Made by a program: the position numbers and the translations under genes. Positions 8,456 through 18,250 of a stretch of DNA of 64,000 nt are shown here, piece by piece. Source of the stretch: Shouchella tritolerans (GTDB lineage Bacteria; Bacillota; Bacilli; Bacillales; Bacillaceae_D); the NCBI RefSeq assembly GCF_025770735.1, contig NZ_JAODPB010000003.1, positions 310,001-374,000 on the forward strand. The letters are read 5' to 3'. The first letter of the stretch is position 1; each line of letters begins with the position of its first letter. The notes below the pieces were generated by a model. The model saw nothing but the letters and a program-made list of their open reading frames with translations, did no database searches and was not told the DNA's origin.

Positions 8456-9805
8456 ATGAAGAGAAAACGAGTGTCCACTTTTTTTGCTTTTGCCATCTTT
8501 CTGTCCGGATTGGCCGGTTGTTCTGCCGACAGTACATCTGGAACAAATGAGAAGGACGGTAATCAAGATGATACAGTGACAATTAAATTCCATACCCATG
8601 GAAACGAGGCAAGCTATAATTGGGCCCACACGATTGCCGCTTTTGAAGAGGAGCATCCATCGATCAAGGTCGATTTGGTCATTTTAAGTGAGAAGGGTGA
8701 TACGCAAGAAGCAACCCAAAAGCTAGATTTAGCTGCAGCTTCTGGCGAACAGATGGATGTATTGATGTTTAGTGACCCAGCCAGTTATGCTCAACGGGTT
8801 CATTTAGGCATGGTTGCCCCGATCGATGAGTTTATTGAAGAAGATGGTTACACGATGGCAGAAGAATATAAAGTAGATACGCAAATGAACGGCCACTATT
8901 ATGCTTTGCCTGGCAAGTTCAATCCTTGGTATGTGCTTGTTAATAAGGACCATTTTGATGAAGCAGGACTGGAAGTACCGACCGACTGGACATGGGATGA
9001 ATTTATGGAGTATGCAGAAGCCCTGACTACTGATGATCATTACGGTGTTTATTTCCACGGGCCGCAAGGTGATGGGTGGATGGAATACTTGAAATTGGCA
9101 CTTGCAAGTGAAGAAGGGGACACAGAATTCATCAAAGCGGATGGTACGTCGAATCTTGATCATCCACTATTTAAAAAGACGTTGGAAATGCGTGTGAAAA
9201 TGGAAAAAGAAGACCTGTCTTCTGTACCGTATACAGACATCATTTCGCAGAAACTCCATTATCGCAACCAATTCTTCGGTCAAGACGCAAGCATGATTCC
9301 GATTGGAAGTTGGATGAATACAGAACTAGGTGGAACCGACCAGTTTCCACTGGATTTCAACGTTGGGGTAGCGCCCTATCCAAAAAATGATTTAAGCAGT
9401 GAGGGCTATACGCCAGTGACTACTGATTACATGGCAGTAGCAGCAAATTCTGAGCATAAAAAAGAAGCGTACACGTTCATTCGCTGGTATACAACGGAAG
9501 GGCAAATGGTGCAAGGAAAAAATGTGCCATCTTGGAATGAAGTAACTGTAGACGGCCTTGGTTCGATCATTGATGGCATCTTAGCTGAAACCGTTTCTCC
9601 GGAAAAAGTCGATCGAGATGCACTCGTATATGTTTTACAACATGCCCAGTCCCCTAAAATGGTTGCTCCTGTCTCTTATCAAGCGGAGCTTTATAAAGTG
9701 ATTGGTGAGGAATATGAGAAGCTTATCTTGGATGACCAGGAAATTGAAATGACGCTAGAGAATATGCAGACACGAACGCAAGAAATCATTGATCATAATC
9801 AATAA
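8456..9805 (+). CDS. ABC transporter sugar-binding lipoprotein (family 1 solute-binding protein)
   Basis: Extracellular lipoprotein of 449 residues that captures the oligosaccharide for the two permeases upstream. It has a lipoprotein signal with lipobox LAGC (Cys near residue 22), an acidic linker and then a family 1 extracellular solute-binding fold with features such as FNPWYVLVNKDHFDEAG and PTDWTWDEFMEYAEAL. ATG 8456 has GGGGGAGCAAGG upstream. A modest hairpin follows the gene, probably reducing read-through into the sensor kinase. The preferred ligand cannot be read from the sequence. Confidence 0.92.
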   Translation: MKRKRVSTFFAFAIFLSGLAGCSADSTSGTNEKDGNQDDTVTIKFHTHGNEASYNWAHTIAAFEEEHPSIKVDLVILSEKGDTQEATQKLDLAAASGEQMDVLMFSDPASYAQRVHLGMVAPIDEFIEEDGYTMAEEYKVDTQMNGHYYALPGKFNPWYVLVNKDHFDEAGLEVPTDWTWDEFMEYAEALTTDDHYGVYFHGPQGDGWMEYLKLALASEEGDTEFIKADGTSNLDHPLFKKTLEMRVKMEKEDLSSVPYTDIISQKLHYRNQFFGQDASMIPIGSWMNTELGGTDQFPLDFNVGVAPYPKNDLSSEGYTPVTTDYMAVAANSEHKKEAYTFIRWYTTEGQMVQGKNVPSWNEVTVDGLGSIIDGILAETVSPEKVDRDALVYVLQHAQSPKMVAPVSYQAELYKVIGEEYEKLILDDQEIEMTLENMQTRTQEIIDHNQ

Positions 9806-9827
9806 TCGTTTGCTAAAATAACGAATT

Positions 9828-9860
9828 AGGGGCGCAATCCGTTTCCGTCCCCTTCTTATT
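9828..9860 (+). terminator. Weak hairpin/attenuator between the binding protein and sensor kinase
   Basis: A stem GGGGCG/CG-T-CCCC (9829-9852) is followed by the T-rich stretch TTCTTATTCATTT. The sensor kinase start follows closely, so it is more likely an attenuator than a full stop. Confidence 0.5.
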
Positions 9861-9883
9861 CATTTCTAATGAGGAGGTTGGTT

Positions 9884-11698
9884 ATGTGGATTCGGATAAA
9901 ACAAACGCTGACGCCCCGTTCGTTTCGCTTTAAAGTAGTCTCGGTTACCGTCTTATGCATTATGGTGCCAGCGGTAATCACTTTGTATGTGTATAGCTAT
10001 TTAACAAAAGATGCCATGAAGGAACAAGCGATGGTGAATGCTGAGCGCGAGCTAAGCATTGCCGGTGCATACGTCTCAAAGCTACTTGATGATATGTTAT
10101 ATGCCGTCAATTTTGTGCAACTCGATTCTGAAATGAACACAATATTAAAAAAGAATGCCAATCACGATCCACAGCAACAGCATTTAGGGTATGAAGACTA
10201 TCTGGAAGACCAGAAGGTCACAAAAACGATTGAAAATATGACGTTGCTCGGTGAAAAATCATATGTCACGATCCTTCTTAAAAATGGAAAGCACTATTCG
10301 AACTATCCTGTTGCAGACTATAATCCTGAGAAACTGTTTCACGAACCTTGGTTTAAAGAGCTAGATGAAGTGTATGGCTATGAAACGATTTGGATTGGCA
10401 GCCAGCCAACTGTGTTTGCATCAGAGCAGGATAAAAACCGCTACCAACTTTCAGTCGCTCGAACATTAAGAGACGCCAATTTGCAAATTTATGGGTATGT
10501 GATTGTCACGAAGATGGAAACGGAAGTCAAACAGGCATTTGCGGGCGCGGATGGCAGTGGCGAAATGCTGCTCGTGGATGGTTCAAACCGGATATTATCA
10601 CATCGTGATACGGAGCAAATTGGAGCAACGTTTTCTCCTGTGGCGCAAGTGCAGAACGCCGATGGTGCAAATGTGATTGAACTCGAAAATGAAACATACC
10701 TTTATGCCGATTATCCACTCTCTTATACTGGTTGGAAACTGGTTTCAGTCAATCCGTACAAACAAGCAATTAGTAAAATGAATCGTTTATTTGATACCGT
10801 ATTTTTTGCCCAACTCATCACATTTGTTCTTTTTTTTCTGTTATTAACATCTGTGTTGAAAACGGTTACAAGTCCGCTGGTGCACCTTGGCCATGTCGCT
10901 ACCAAGGTGCAAAGCGGGAAATTAAACGTCCGTGCGGACATCCAGAGCCAAGATGAAATCGGAAGGCTCTCCCATTCATTTAACCAAATGCTTGACCATA
11001 TCAATGAAATGATTAACGAAATTACAGAAACACAGGCAAGAAAACGACAAGCAGAATTAGCGATGCTTCAAGCGCAAATCAATCCTCATTTCTTGTTTAA
11101 TGTGTTGAATTCAATTCGAATGAAAGTGATGCGAAAAGGCGATGACGAAAGTGCAGAGATGATAAGTTCCCTTTCAAAGCTATTGCGGATGACGATAGAC
11201 AAAGACAAGGGAATGATTCCATTGCAAGAGGAAGTCGAGATTGTCAATGATTTTGTCAAGTTGATGAACATGAGGCAGAAAGAAAAGGTCCAGCTGTTCA
11301 CCGACGTCTCTGCCACAGCAAACGCCGAAATGATTCCTCGTTTTATTTTACAGCCCATTATTGAAAATTCCATTATTCATGGCTTAAATCAATGTGCTGG
11401 GACGATTTCTTTAAAAGCGTACAACAATGATCAATGCTTTGTCATCGTCATCAAGGACAATGGCCAAGGAATGAATGAGGAGACGTTAAAGCAGGTACGA
11501 AAAAGTTTGACATTCCAGGCAGAGGCAAGTACGGCTGTCCATAAAAACGGTTTTTCCAATCTTGGCATTTCCAATGTTTATGAACGGATGCGAATGACGT
11601 TTGGCGACCCATTCCACATGGATATTGAAAGCGTTGAAGGGCTGGGGACAAAGGTGGTCATGTGCGTTTCTAGAGGAGGTAAAAAGTCGAATGTATAA
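9884..11698 (+). CDS. YesM-type sensor histidine kinase
   Basis: Membrane sensor of 604 residues that pairs with the AraC-type regulator encoded next. A span near 20-40 and a second near 300-325 enclose a large extracytoplasmic sensor domain, probably of Cache type. HAMP follows (about 325-380), then the His_kinase domain with QAQINPHFLFNVLNSIR and an HATPase with QPIIENSIIHG and KDNGQGM. An open frame begins at 9869, but those codons are the GAGGAGG ribosome site, so ATG 9884 is chosen. The gene overlaps the regulator by 8 bp, which couples their translation. Such pairs usually sense an extracellular sugar or its binding protein and switch on the linked ABC and glycosidase genes. Confidence 0.92.
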   Translation: MWIRIKQTLTPRSFRFKVVSVTVLCIMVPAVITLYVYSYLTKDAMKEQAMVNAERELSIAGAYVSKLLDDMLYAVNFVQLDSEMNTILKKNANHDPQQQHLGYEDYLEDQKVTKTIENMTLLGEKSYVTILLKNGKHYSNYPVADYNPEKLFHEPWFKELDEVYGYETIWIGSQPTVFASEQDKNRYQLSVARTLRDANLQIYGYVIVTKMETEVKQAFAGADGSGEMLLVDGSNRILSHRDTEQIGATFSPVAQVQNADGANVIELENETYLYADYPLSYTGWKLVSVNPYKQAISKMNRLFDTVFFAQLITFVLFFLLLTSVLKTVTSPLVHLGHVATKVQSGKLNVRADIQSQDEIGRLSHSFNQMLDHINEMINEITETQARKRQAELAMLQAQINPHFLFNVLNSIRMKVMRKGDDESAEMISSLSKLLRMTIDKDKGMIPLQEEVEIVNDFVKLMNMRQKEKVQLFTDVSATANAEMIPRFILQPIIENSIIHGLNQCAGTISLKAYNNDQCFVIVIKDNGQGMNEETLKQVRKSLTFQAEASTAVHKNGFSNLGISNVYERMRMTFGDPFHMDIESVEGLGTKVVMCVSRGGKKSNV

Positions 11699-13292
11699 AG
11701 TGATGTTGGTTGAAGACGATTACCCTGTACTAGAGTTGTTATCAGAGGCGACTGACTGGAAAAAACTCGGGCTAACTTTGCAAAGTACCCATGAGAATGG
11801 GGTTAGTGCTCTCCAGTATGCTTTACAAAAAGAGATGCCGGATATTTTAATCACCGATATTGGGATGCCGAAAATGAATGGCATTGAATTAATTAAACAA
11901 ATGAAAGAAAAAAACCCTGCTATTCAAGTGAGTGTTTTATCATGCCACAGTGACTATGAATTCACAAGGCAGGCGCTCCTATTGCAAGTTCAAGATTACT
12001 TGCTGAAAGATACCTTAAAGCCAGAAGATTTTGCCGCTGTTTTAAGCGAGTTAAAAAAGAACATTGAACAAGAACAGGAAAAGATCAAAACAGAAACGAA
12101 ACTTCGACAAATAGCCGCGCAGAATCAGGAAGCGCTAAAACGGGATTTTTTAAGAAGGACAGTTTACCTGTCTACATGCAAAGATGAATGGTATGACGAA
12201 GCCTCCTCTTTCGGGCTGGAATTGAGGCAAAACACATACATTCCAGTTTTTTGCTTTGTGCAAAACTATCATATTGCTAAGTCGTCTTTTTGTTCCGATG
12301 ACCAGTTTGCTATTTCTGTATCACGTCTAATGACGGAAACACTCGATGCTAAAGTTGTCCATATGCCTTTTTCAGTGAAGGAATCTTTTCTGCTTTTTCC
12401 TTTCCACTCAAACGTAAAAACAGACTGTTACGGCATCGCCATGGAGTATATCGGCCATATTCAGGCCGTTGTTCATTCAAATTTCGGCGTATCACTTGGG
12501 TTTATAATCGGTGAGCCTCTTCACAATCAACATGCTTTTAAGTCGGAGATCAAACGTTTATTAAACAGTAAAGACCAGCGTTTTTATATGAAACGCGGAT
12601 CGATTGAAAAAAGTAAGCAAGAAGCGAGCAGGACAGAAGATGTTTTCACCTGGTACGACCAGGCGATTGTTGAAATCAGGCAATTAATAATTGAAGGAAA
12701 TCGCCAGCAAATCAATACGACAGTAGGCAAATGGGTTGAATTGCTCGCGCACAAAAGATATTCGTGTGAAACGGTAAAGGAATGGGTGATAAAGCTGATC
12801 GTCGATTTAAAGATAAAATTACAAACGTTTCCATTTTATTATGTAAAAGATACGGCCGAAGGACTTCACGAAGAACTTTTGGCAATTGATTCTCTCGATG
12901 AGTTACAGGTTTGGCTGACCCATTATTTTCGTTTTCTCCTTTCAGCGGTAGCTGAAGGCACTTCACAACCAAAAAGGAAAGAAGTGTTGGAAGCATTGAA
13001 ATATGTGTACACCCATTTAGAAAAGAAAATCATGCTTGAAGAAGTTGCCAATCACTTGTTTTTAAATCCAAGTTATTTTAGCCGTTTGTTTAAAAAGGAA
13101 GTCGGTGAAACGTTCGTTGAACATGTCACGAAAGCAAAAATAAATCGAGCGAAGGAATTGCTTGAGCAAACAGCTGAGCCAGTCGGAAAAATTTGCGAGC
13201 GGTTGGGCTACGACAATCAAAGTTACTTTATTAAAGTGTTTAAAAACCATGAAGGCGTGACTCCAATCGAATATCGGGGCGCAAGAGCATAA
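11691..13292 (+). CDS. YesN-type response regulator (receiver + AraC DNA-binding domain)
   Basis: Response regulator of 533 residues. The receiver domain (1-125) has the acidic pair in VEDDYPV, the phospho-acceptor Asp in ILITDIGMPKMNG and a Lys in YLLKDT. A long middle region of unknown fold follows, then a C-terminal AraC double helix-turn-helix (about 430-530) with YSRLFKKEVGETFVEHV and KICERLGYDNQSYFIKVFK. ATG 11691 has GAGGAGG upstream; longer frames lie inside the kinase gene. It presumably activates the ABC and glycoside-degrading genes of this cassette. Its binding sites are not recognised. Confidence 0.92.
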   Translation: MYKVMLVEDDYPVLELLSEATDWKKLGLTLQSTHENGVSALQYALQKEMPDILITDIGMPKMNGIELIKQMKEKNPAIQVSVLSCHSDYEFTRQALLLQVQDYLLKDTLKPEDFAAVLSELKKNIEQEQEKIKTETKLRQIAAQNQEALKRDFLRRTVYLSTCKDEWYDEASSFGLELRQNTYIPVFCFVQNYHIAKSSFCSDDQFAISVSRLMTETLDAKVVHMPFSVKESFLLFPFHSNVKTDCYGIAMEYIGHIQAVVHSNFGVSLGFIIGEPLHNQHAFKSEIKRLLNSKDQRFYMKRGSIEKSKQEASRTEDVFTWYDQAIVEIRQLIIEGNRQQINTTVGKWVELLAHKRYSCETVKEWVIKLIVDLKIKLQTFPFYYVKDTAEGLHEELLAIDSLDELQVWLTHYFRFLLSAVAEGTSQPKRKEVLEALKYVYTHLEKKIMLEEVANHLFLNPSYFSRLFKKEVGETFVEHVTKAKINRAKELLEQTAEPVGKICERLGYDNQSYFIKVFKNHEGVTPIEYRGARA

Positions 13293-13323
13293 CCTCAATA
13301 TAAATAGGAAAGGTGAACTGAAC

Positions 13324-14451
13324 ATGGCGAATGATGAGCAATGGGTTGCAGAGGCATTGCAAAAAGTGTACGGAAAAGTAGGGCGAATGAACATGAAAAT
13401 TGGCGCCAATTTTCCTCACGCAAGTGTGAATGGTTCTTATCAATTAGAAGAACCCCACTGGTGGACGGCAGGGTTTTGGCCTGGGTTGCTATGGCTGTTG
13501 TATCGAGAGACAAAGGATGAATCACTAAAAGAAACGGCCAAACAGTGCGAAAAGCAATTAGACTCTGTGATAACCGACTATTATAAACTAGACCACGATA
13601 TTGGGTTTATGTGGACACTGACAAGCGTGGCGAACTACAAGCTGACAAAGGATGAAGATTCTAAGAGAAGGGCGCTGCTTGCCGCTAATCTATTAGCAGC
13701 AAGGTTTAACTGCAAGGGCAACTATATCCGTGCTTGGAACTCCCGTTATAAGGGGGATGAGAATACAGGCTGGGCGATCATTGACTGTTTAATGAACTTG
13801 CCGTTGCTGTTTTGGGCAACGAAAGAAACGGGAGATCCACGGTTTTGCCATGTGGCAAAAAAGCATGGGGAGACAGCGTTAAACCACTTTATCCGCGAAG
13901 ACGGTTCTGTTCATCACATTGTGCAATTCAATCCGGAAACAGGCGAGAAGGAAAAAGCGCTTGGCGGGCAAGGGTTTTCTTCTGATTCTGCCTGGTCCCG
14001 TGGTGCAAGCTGGGCAATGTATGGCTTAGTGTTGCTTTACCGCTATACAGGTGAGAGCCAGTATTTACATGCAGCAAAAGGAGTGGCCCACTTTTTTATC
14101 GCTCATTTGCCTGATGATTTTGTCCCTTATTGGGATTTTCGGCTGCCTCAAGGAATAACAAACTATCGCGATTCTTCAGCAGGCGCCATTGCTGCGTGTG
14201 GATTGTTGGCCATTTCACAGTCCGTTGAACGAGCCGAAGCCAACATGTATAAACAGACGGCTATAAAGATGTTGCGGTCATTATATGACCATTACGGTGA
14301 CTGGGGAAATGACGCTCAAGATGGTCTCATTTTACATGGCACTAGCCATTACCCTGAGGGGAAAAACATTGATGTTCCTCTTATTTACGGAGACTATTTC
14401 TTCGTTGAAGGGTTAACAAGCTTAAAAGCGGAATACGAGCTATTTTGGTAG
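13324..14451 (+). CDS. Unsaturated glucuronyl hydrolase, glycoside hydrolase family 88
   Basis: Cytoplasmic (no signal peptide) GH88 enzyme of 375 residues, predicted to hydrate and cleave the 4,5-unsaturated uronic acid from the non-reducing end of oligosaccharides made by polysaccharide lyases. Two conserved Asp are present: one near 92 in HDIGFMW and one near 154 in AIIDCLMNLPLL, matching the catalytic pair of the Bacillus sp. GL1 enzyme (about 88 and 149). WSRGASWAMYGL and the aromatic-rich barrel are also typical. ATG 13324 has AGGAAAGGTGA upstream. GH88 together with a heparinase-type gene two positions downstream implies a uronic-acid polymer such as a glycosaminoglycan; the exact polymer is unknown. 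Confidence 0.92.
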   Translation: MANDEQWVAEALQKVYGKVGRMNMKIGANFPHASVNGSYQLEEPHWWTAGFWPGLLWLLYRETKDESLKETAKQCEKQLDSVITDYYKLDHDIGFMWTLTSVANYKLTKDEDSKRRALLAANLLAARFNCKGNYIRAWNSRYKGDENTGWAIIDCLMNLPLLFWATKETGDPRFCHVAKKHGETALNHFIREDGSVHHIVQFNPETGEKEKALGGQGFSSDSAWSRGASWAMYGLVLLYRYTGESQYLHAAKGVAHFFIAHLPDDFVPYWDFRLPQGITNYRDSSAGAIAACGLLAISQSVERAEANMYKQTAIKMLRSLYDHYGDWGNDAQDGLILHGTSHYPEGKNIDVPLIYGDYFFVEGLTSLKAEYELFW

Positions 14452-14476
14452 CATGCCGCAGAAGGGGGACAGCAAA

Positions 14477-16330
14477 ATGGCGAAAAACATTGACAGCGCT
14501 TCAACGCTCAAAACGAGAGACGATTTAGCAAAGTTATTACAGCAAGTATTGGCACCAACGACGCGTTATTATAGCGAAGGATGTGCCCGCTTGGAATTAG
14601 GGGGCACGGGGGTGGCTTACTCCCGCTCAGTCGCTGGATTTGAGGGTTTTTCACGAATATTATGGGGCCTCGTTCCATTGCTTGCTAGGTCAGAGGAGGC
14701 AGATCACCAGTTGAAGCTCCATCTAGAAGGGATGAAAAATGGGACCAATCCCCAACATCCCGAATATTGGGGAGACGTGACTGACTACGATCAACGAGTG
14801 GTGGAAATGGCTGTCTTCGGTCTTGCTCTTCTGCTCATACCGGAAAAAATATGGGTGCCGTTACAGGAGGAAGAAAAGGAAAATCTATACCACTGGTTAG
14901 CACAAATAAACGATGTCGAAGTATGGGACTGCAACTGGCTTTTCTTCCCTGTTCTCGTAAATTTAGGGTTTAAACAGGTCGGCTTGCCTTATGATCAACG
15001 CAAAATCGCTGACAATTTGGAGCGAATTGACCAATTTTATCTAGAAAACGGTTGGTATGGAGATGGTTTAAACGGCCATCGTGACTATTATGTTCCTTTT
15101 GGGTTCCATTATTACGGGCTCGTCTATGCCAAAGTGATGGAGAAGGACGATCCAGTTCGTGCCGAGCGTTATAAGGCTAGGGCAACGGAATTTGCGAAAG
15201 CGTTTATTTATTGGTTTGCCAAGGATGGTTCAGCAATACCATACGGGCGAAGCATGACCTATCGCTTTGCGCAAGCAGCGTTTTGGAGCGCTGCCATTTT
15301 TGCAGGCATCGCCCCTTTTTCGGTAGGCGTGATGAAGGGCCTACTGTTCCGCCATCTGCGTTGGTGGTGCCAGCAGCCGATTTTCGATAATCGCGGATTA
15401 TTAACGATTGGTTATGCCTATCCGAATTTAATCATGGCTGAAAACTATAACTCGCCAGGCTCCCCCTATTGGGCGTTAAAAGTATTTTTGCCGCTGGCAC
15501 TCGATCAAGACGATTCGTTTTGGGAAGTGGAAGAGGAGCCCTTGCCCAGGTTAGAAAAGCACATTGTACAAGAGGCGCCTCGTTTCATTCTCTGCAGGGA
15601 TGAACGCGGCCACCACGCTTTCGCCTTTAACGCCGGCCATCTATCGACAAACGGGCATACCCACACTACTGCTAAATATGAGAAGTTCGTTTACTCGACT
15701 GCTTTTGGCTTTAGTGTTCCCCGGGCAGAGTGGGGACTGGAGCAAGGAGCTTTTGATTCCGCGCTTGCCTTGAGCGAAAGGGATAACCTTTACCGTGTAA
15801 AAAGGCAGAGCGAAGAATATACGATTGCTAGGCAGTTTCTTTATACAAAGTGGAAACCTTGGCAAGACGTTGAAGTGGCAACATGGCTAATTCCAGGTGT
15901 ACCATGGCATGTACGCATCCACAAAATTGAAACAAACAGATTGCTCGACGCAGCAGACGGTGGGTTTGCTTTAGGGCTGGAAGGAAATGAAAGCGAATCG
16001 TTCGAACAGCTCTCTAGTGGCGCCAACTGTTTAGCAAAAACGGCAACGGCCGCTAGCGGAATCGTCAATCTATGTGAAGGCGGCGACACAGCGCTTGTTT
16101 TCCCCCATGCAAATACGAACCTTTTACACCCACGAACCGTGATTCCGACTGTAAGAACGAGAATCGATCGGGGCACAACTTTTCTCGTTAGCGCTGTGTA
16201 TGGAGAAGTCGATGGTCACTTGCAAGCACAGAGCTGGGCTGCTGTCCCTAGCGTCCGCATGTTTGCTAACAAATTTATCGTTTCTTGGCCCAACCGAGAA
16301 CCAGTTGAAGTGACCTTGTATAACGAATAA
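14477..16330 (+). CDS. DUF2264 domain protein, probable glycan-active (alpha/alpha) barrel enzyme
   Basis: Protein of 617 residues without signal peptide, matching DUF2264 in overall pattern. The N-terminal half is an aromatic-rich helical domain with GFEGFSRILWGLVPLL and NGWYGDGLNGHRDYYVPFGFHYYG; the C-terminal half is beta-rich. The first part is shaped like (alpha/alpha)6 glycan enzymes such as lyases and glucuronyl hydrolases. From memory, some DUF2264 proteins have been linked to beta-glucuronidase families, but this cannot be verified here. The frame opens at 14453, yet AGAAGGGGG precedes ATG 14477 at the right distance. It lies between GH88 and heparinase-type genes, so a role on uronic-acid oligosaccharides is inferred. 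Confidence 0.8.
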   Translation: MAKNIDSASTLKTRDDLAKLLQQVLAPTTRYYSEGCARLELGGTGVAYSRSVAGFEGFSRILWGLVPLLARSEEADHQLKLHLEGMKNGTNPQHPEYWGDVTDYDQRVVEMAVFGLALLLIPEKIWVPLQEEEKENLYHWLAQINDVEVWDCNWLFFPVLVNLGFKQVGLPYDQRKIADNLERIDQFYLENGWYGDGLNGHRDYYVPFGFHYYGLVYAKVMEKDDPVRAERYKARATEFAKAFIYWFAKDGSAIPYGRSMTYRFAQAAFWSAAIFAGIAPFSVGVMKGLLFRHLRWWCQQPIFDNRGLLTIGYAYPNLIMAENYNSPGSPYWALKVFLPLALDQDDSFWEVEEEPLPRLEKHIVQEAPRFILCRDERGHHAFAFNAGHLSTNGHTHTTAKYEKFVYSTAFGFSVPRAEWGLEQGAFDSALALSERDNLYRVKRQSEEYTIARQFLYTKWKPWQDVEVATWLIPGVPWHVRIHKIETNRLLDAADGGFALGLEGNESESFEQLSSGANCLAKTATAASGIVNLCEGGDTALVFPHANTNLLHPRTVIPTVRTRIDRGTTFLVSAVYGEVDGHLQAQSWAAVPSVRMFANKFIVSWPNREPVEVTLYNE

Positions 16331-16348
16331 AAACGAAAGGAATTAGTG

Positions 16349-18163
16349 ATGAACGCAAAACAAATAAAACCGTTGCTAACAAGCAGCCGCTCTTCACTTC
16401 TATTTTCCTCACAACAGCAGCAAGAGGCGTGGTTTAAAGCGATTCACAAGAAACCGGCATATCAAGGGATGATTGATGAAATAAGAGAGGAAGCAAACAG
16501 GCTTCAAAGAGAGCCTTTGCTTGACATGCCGTTTTCAGCGTTTATACGCTTTCGTGATCACGGCACTCGCCTTGAATACGAAAAGAGCTACTTTAAAAAA
16601 AGGCGCAGGCTGAATACATTTGCGCTAATGGCTTTAATGGAACCGGACCAAACACATTATCTAGAACAGTTGCAAGACGCGGTTTGGTCGATTTGCAATG
16701 AGTATACGTGGTGCTTACCGGCACATTTAATGAATAGCCCGGAAATGGACACAACGAGTCCGCACATAGCCAACCAATCGGCATACACGATCGATTTGTT
16801 TGCTGCTGAAACAGCGTTTACGTTAAGCGAAGTGTATCAATTAACGAAAAACAGACTAGACCCATTGATTCAAAAACGGATTTTAGCAGAAGTTGACCGA
16901 AGAGTGTTGCTCCCGTTTTTAAGCGAGCGCTCTTATGAGTGGGAGACAGCAACCCATAATTGGGCCGCCGTATGTGCAGGCTCCATCGGTTGCGCGGCCA
17001 TGCATATTTTGAAAGAGAATGAGGCACTGGCTACGCTTTTAGAACGGGTCCTTCATGTACTAGATTGTTACTTATTAGGATTTAATAGTGACGGCGTTTG
17101 TCAAGAAGGCTACCACTATTGGCAATATGGATTTGGCTATTACACATACTTTGCCGATTTGCTAAAAGTAAAAACGAAAGGGGCGATTGATTTATTTCAA
17201 TCAGAAAAAGCCCACCAAATCGCATTATTTGCGCAAAAGTGTTTTCTTTTTGAAAAGAAAATTGCTAATTTTTCCGATGCTCTGCCAGTAGCAACCATTT
17301 TTTTAGGACTGATTCATTACTTGCACAATCGTTATCAAGACGTGGAGGTACCGGAAGCTAGACTGCGCGCCTCTTACACGGAAGACCATTGTAGCCGCTT
17401 TGCCCCTGCGCTGAGGAATTTATTATGGTTTGACGAAAACATATCCGGCCAACGTTGGCAAAATAACAGCTACTACCTAAAAGACTCCCAATGGTTTATT
17501 GCCCGAAAGGCGCCCTATGCGTTTGCCTGCAAAGGAGGGCATAACGACGAACCCCATAACCATAATGACGTTGGCCATTTTATTTTACAAGCAGAGGGAG
17601 AAGCGTTCTTAAAAGATGTAGGCAGCGGAATGTATAGCGACGGCTACTTTGGAAAGGAACGCTACACCTTTTTATGTAATGGTTCCCATGGCCATTCGGT
17701 CCCGATCATTAATCACCATTACCAATCTGCAGGAAGAGAACAGTTTGCGACTATCACCAATGTAGAAATTGGAAAGACATGCGACCGTCTTGAAATGGAA
17801 TTGCAAAACGCCTATAAACTGGAGTCACTGCAATGGTTAAAAAGAAGCTTTACCTGGAAAAAGGCATCAGAGCATGGTTTGACTCTAGTTGACCAGTACC
17901 AATTTACGGACGATCCTAAGTCGATTATAGAGCGTTTTATAGCTCCAAATCTGCCGATAACCACCACAGACAGCAGCATTATCCTGGAAGGCAAGCACCG
18001 GCTTCAAATTCGGTATGATCAGCAGCTGCTTGAATGGACGGTTAAAAAACATCCATTTATTAATCATTTTGGTGAAGAAGAATCTGTACAGTTGTTTGAT
18101 TTTACCGTAAGAGAGCCGAAGCGCTGTTTTGATGTCCTGTTTGCCTTCGATTTTCTCCATTGA
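16349..18163 (+). CDS. Heparinase II/III-family protein, probable intracellular oligosaccharide lyase
   Basis: Protein of 604 residues without signal peptide. The N-terminal helical toroid (about 50-370) includes RSYEWETATHNWAAVCAG, with Asn/His/Tyr in positions typical of lyase active sites. The C-terminal heparinase II/III beta-sheet domain has HNHNDVGHF and a following GSGMYSDGYFGKERY. Members eliminate uronic-acid linkages and leave unsaturated ends, the substrate of the GH88 enzyme two genes upstream. GTG 16346 abuts ATG 16349; the ATG is better placed after GAAAGGAA. Lacking a signal peptide, it presumably works on imported oligosaccharides. The precise substrate (heparan, hyaluronan, alginate, other) is not determined. 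Confidence 0.87.
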   Translation: MNAKQIKPLLTSSRSSLLFSSQQQQEAWFKAIHKKPAYQGMIDEIREEANRLQREPLLDMPFSAFIRFRDHGTRLEYEKSYFKKRRRLNTFALMALMEPDQTHYLEQLQDAVWSICNEYTWCLPAHLMNSPEMDTTSPHIANQSAYTIDLFAAETAFTLSEVYQLTKNRLDPLIQKRILAEVDRRVLLPFLSERSYEWETATHNWAAVCAGSIGCAAMHILKENEALATLLERVLHVLDCYLLGFNSDGVCQEGYHYWQYGFGYYTYFADLLKVKTKGAIDLFQSEKAHQIALFAQKCFLFEKKIANFSDALPVATIFLGLIHYLHNRYQDVEVPEARLRASYTEDHCSRFAPALRNLLWFDENISGQRWQNNSYYLKDSQWFIARKAPYAFACKGGHNDEPHNHNDVGHFILQAEGEAFLKDVGSGMYSDGYFGKERYTFLCNGSHGHSVPIINHHYQSAGREQFATITNVEIGKTCDRLEMELQNAYKLESLQWLKRSFTWKKASEHGLTLVDQYQFTDDPKSIIERFIAPNLPITTTDSSIILEGKHRLQIRYDQQLLEWTVKKHPFINHFGEEESVQLFDFTVREPKRCFDVLFAFDFLH

Positions 18164-18250
18164 TGATCCGTTTTTAACTACAGGCCTTGATCGGCTGTTT
18201 CCTGCAAATGAACAGTAAAGAAAAATTTCAGTCAAACGGAGGAGGTCTGT

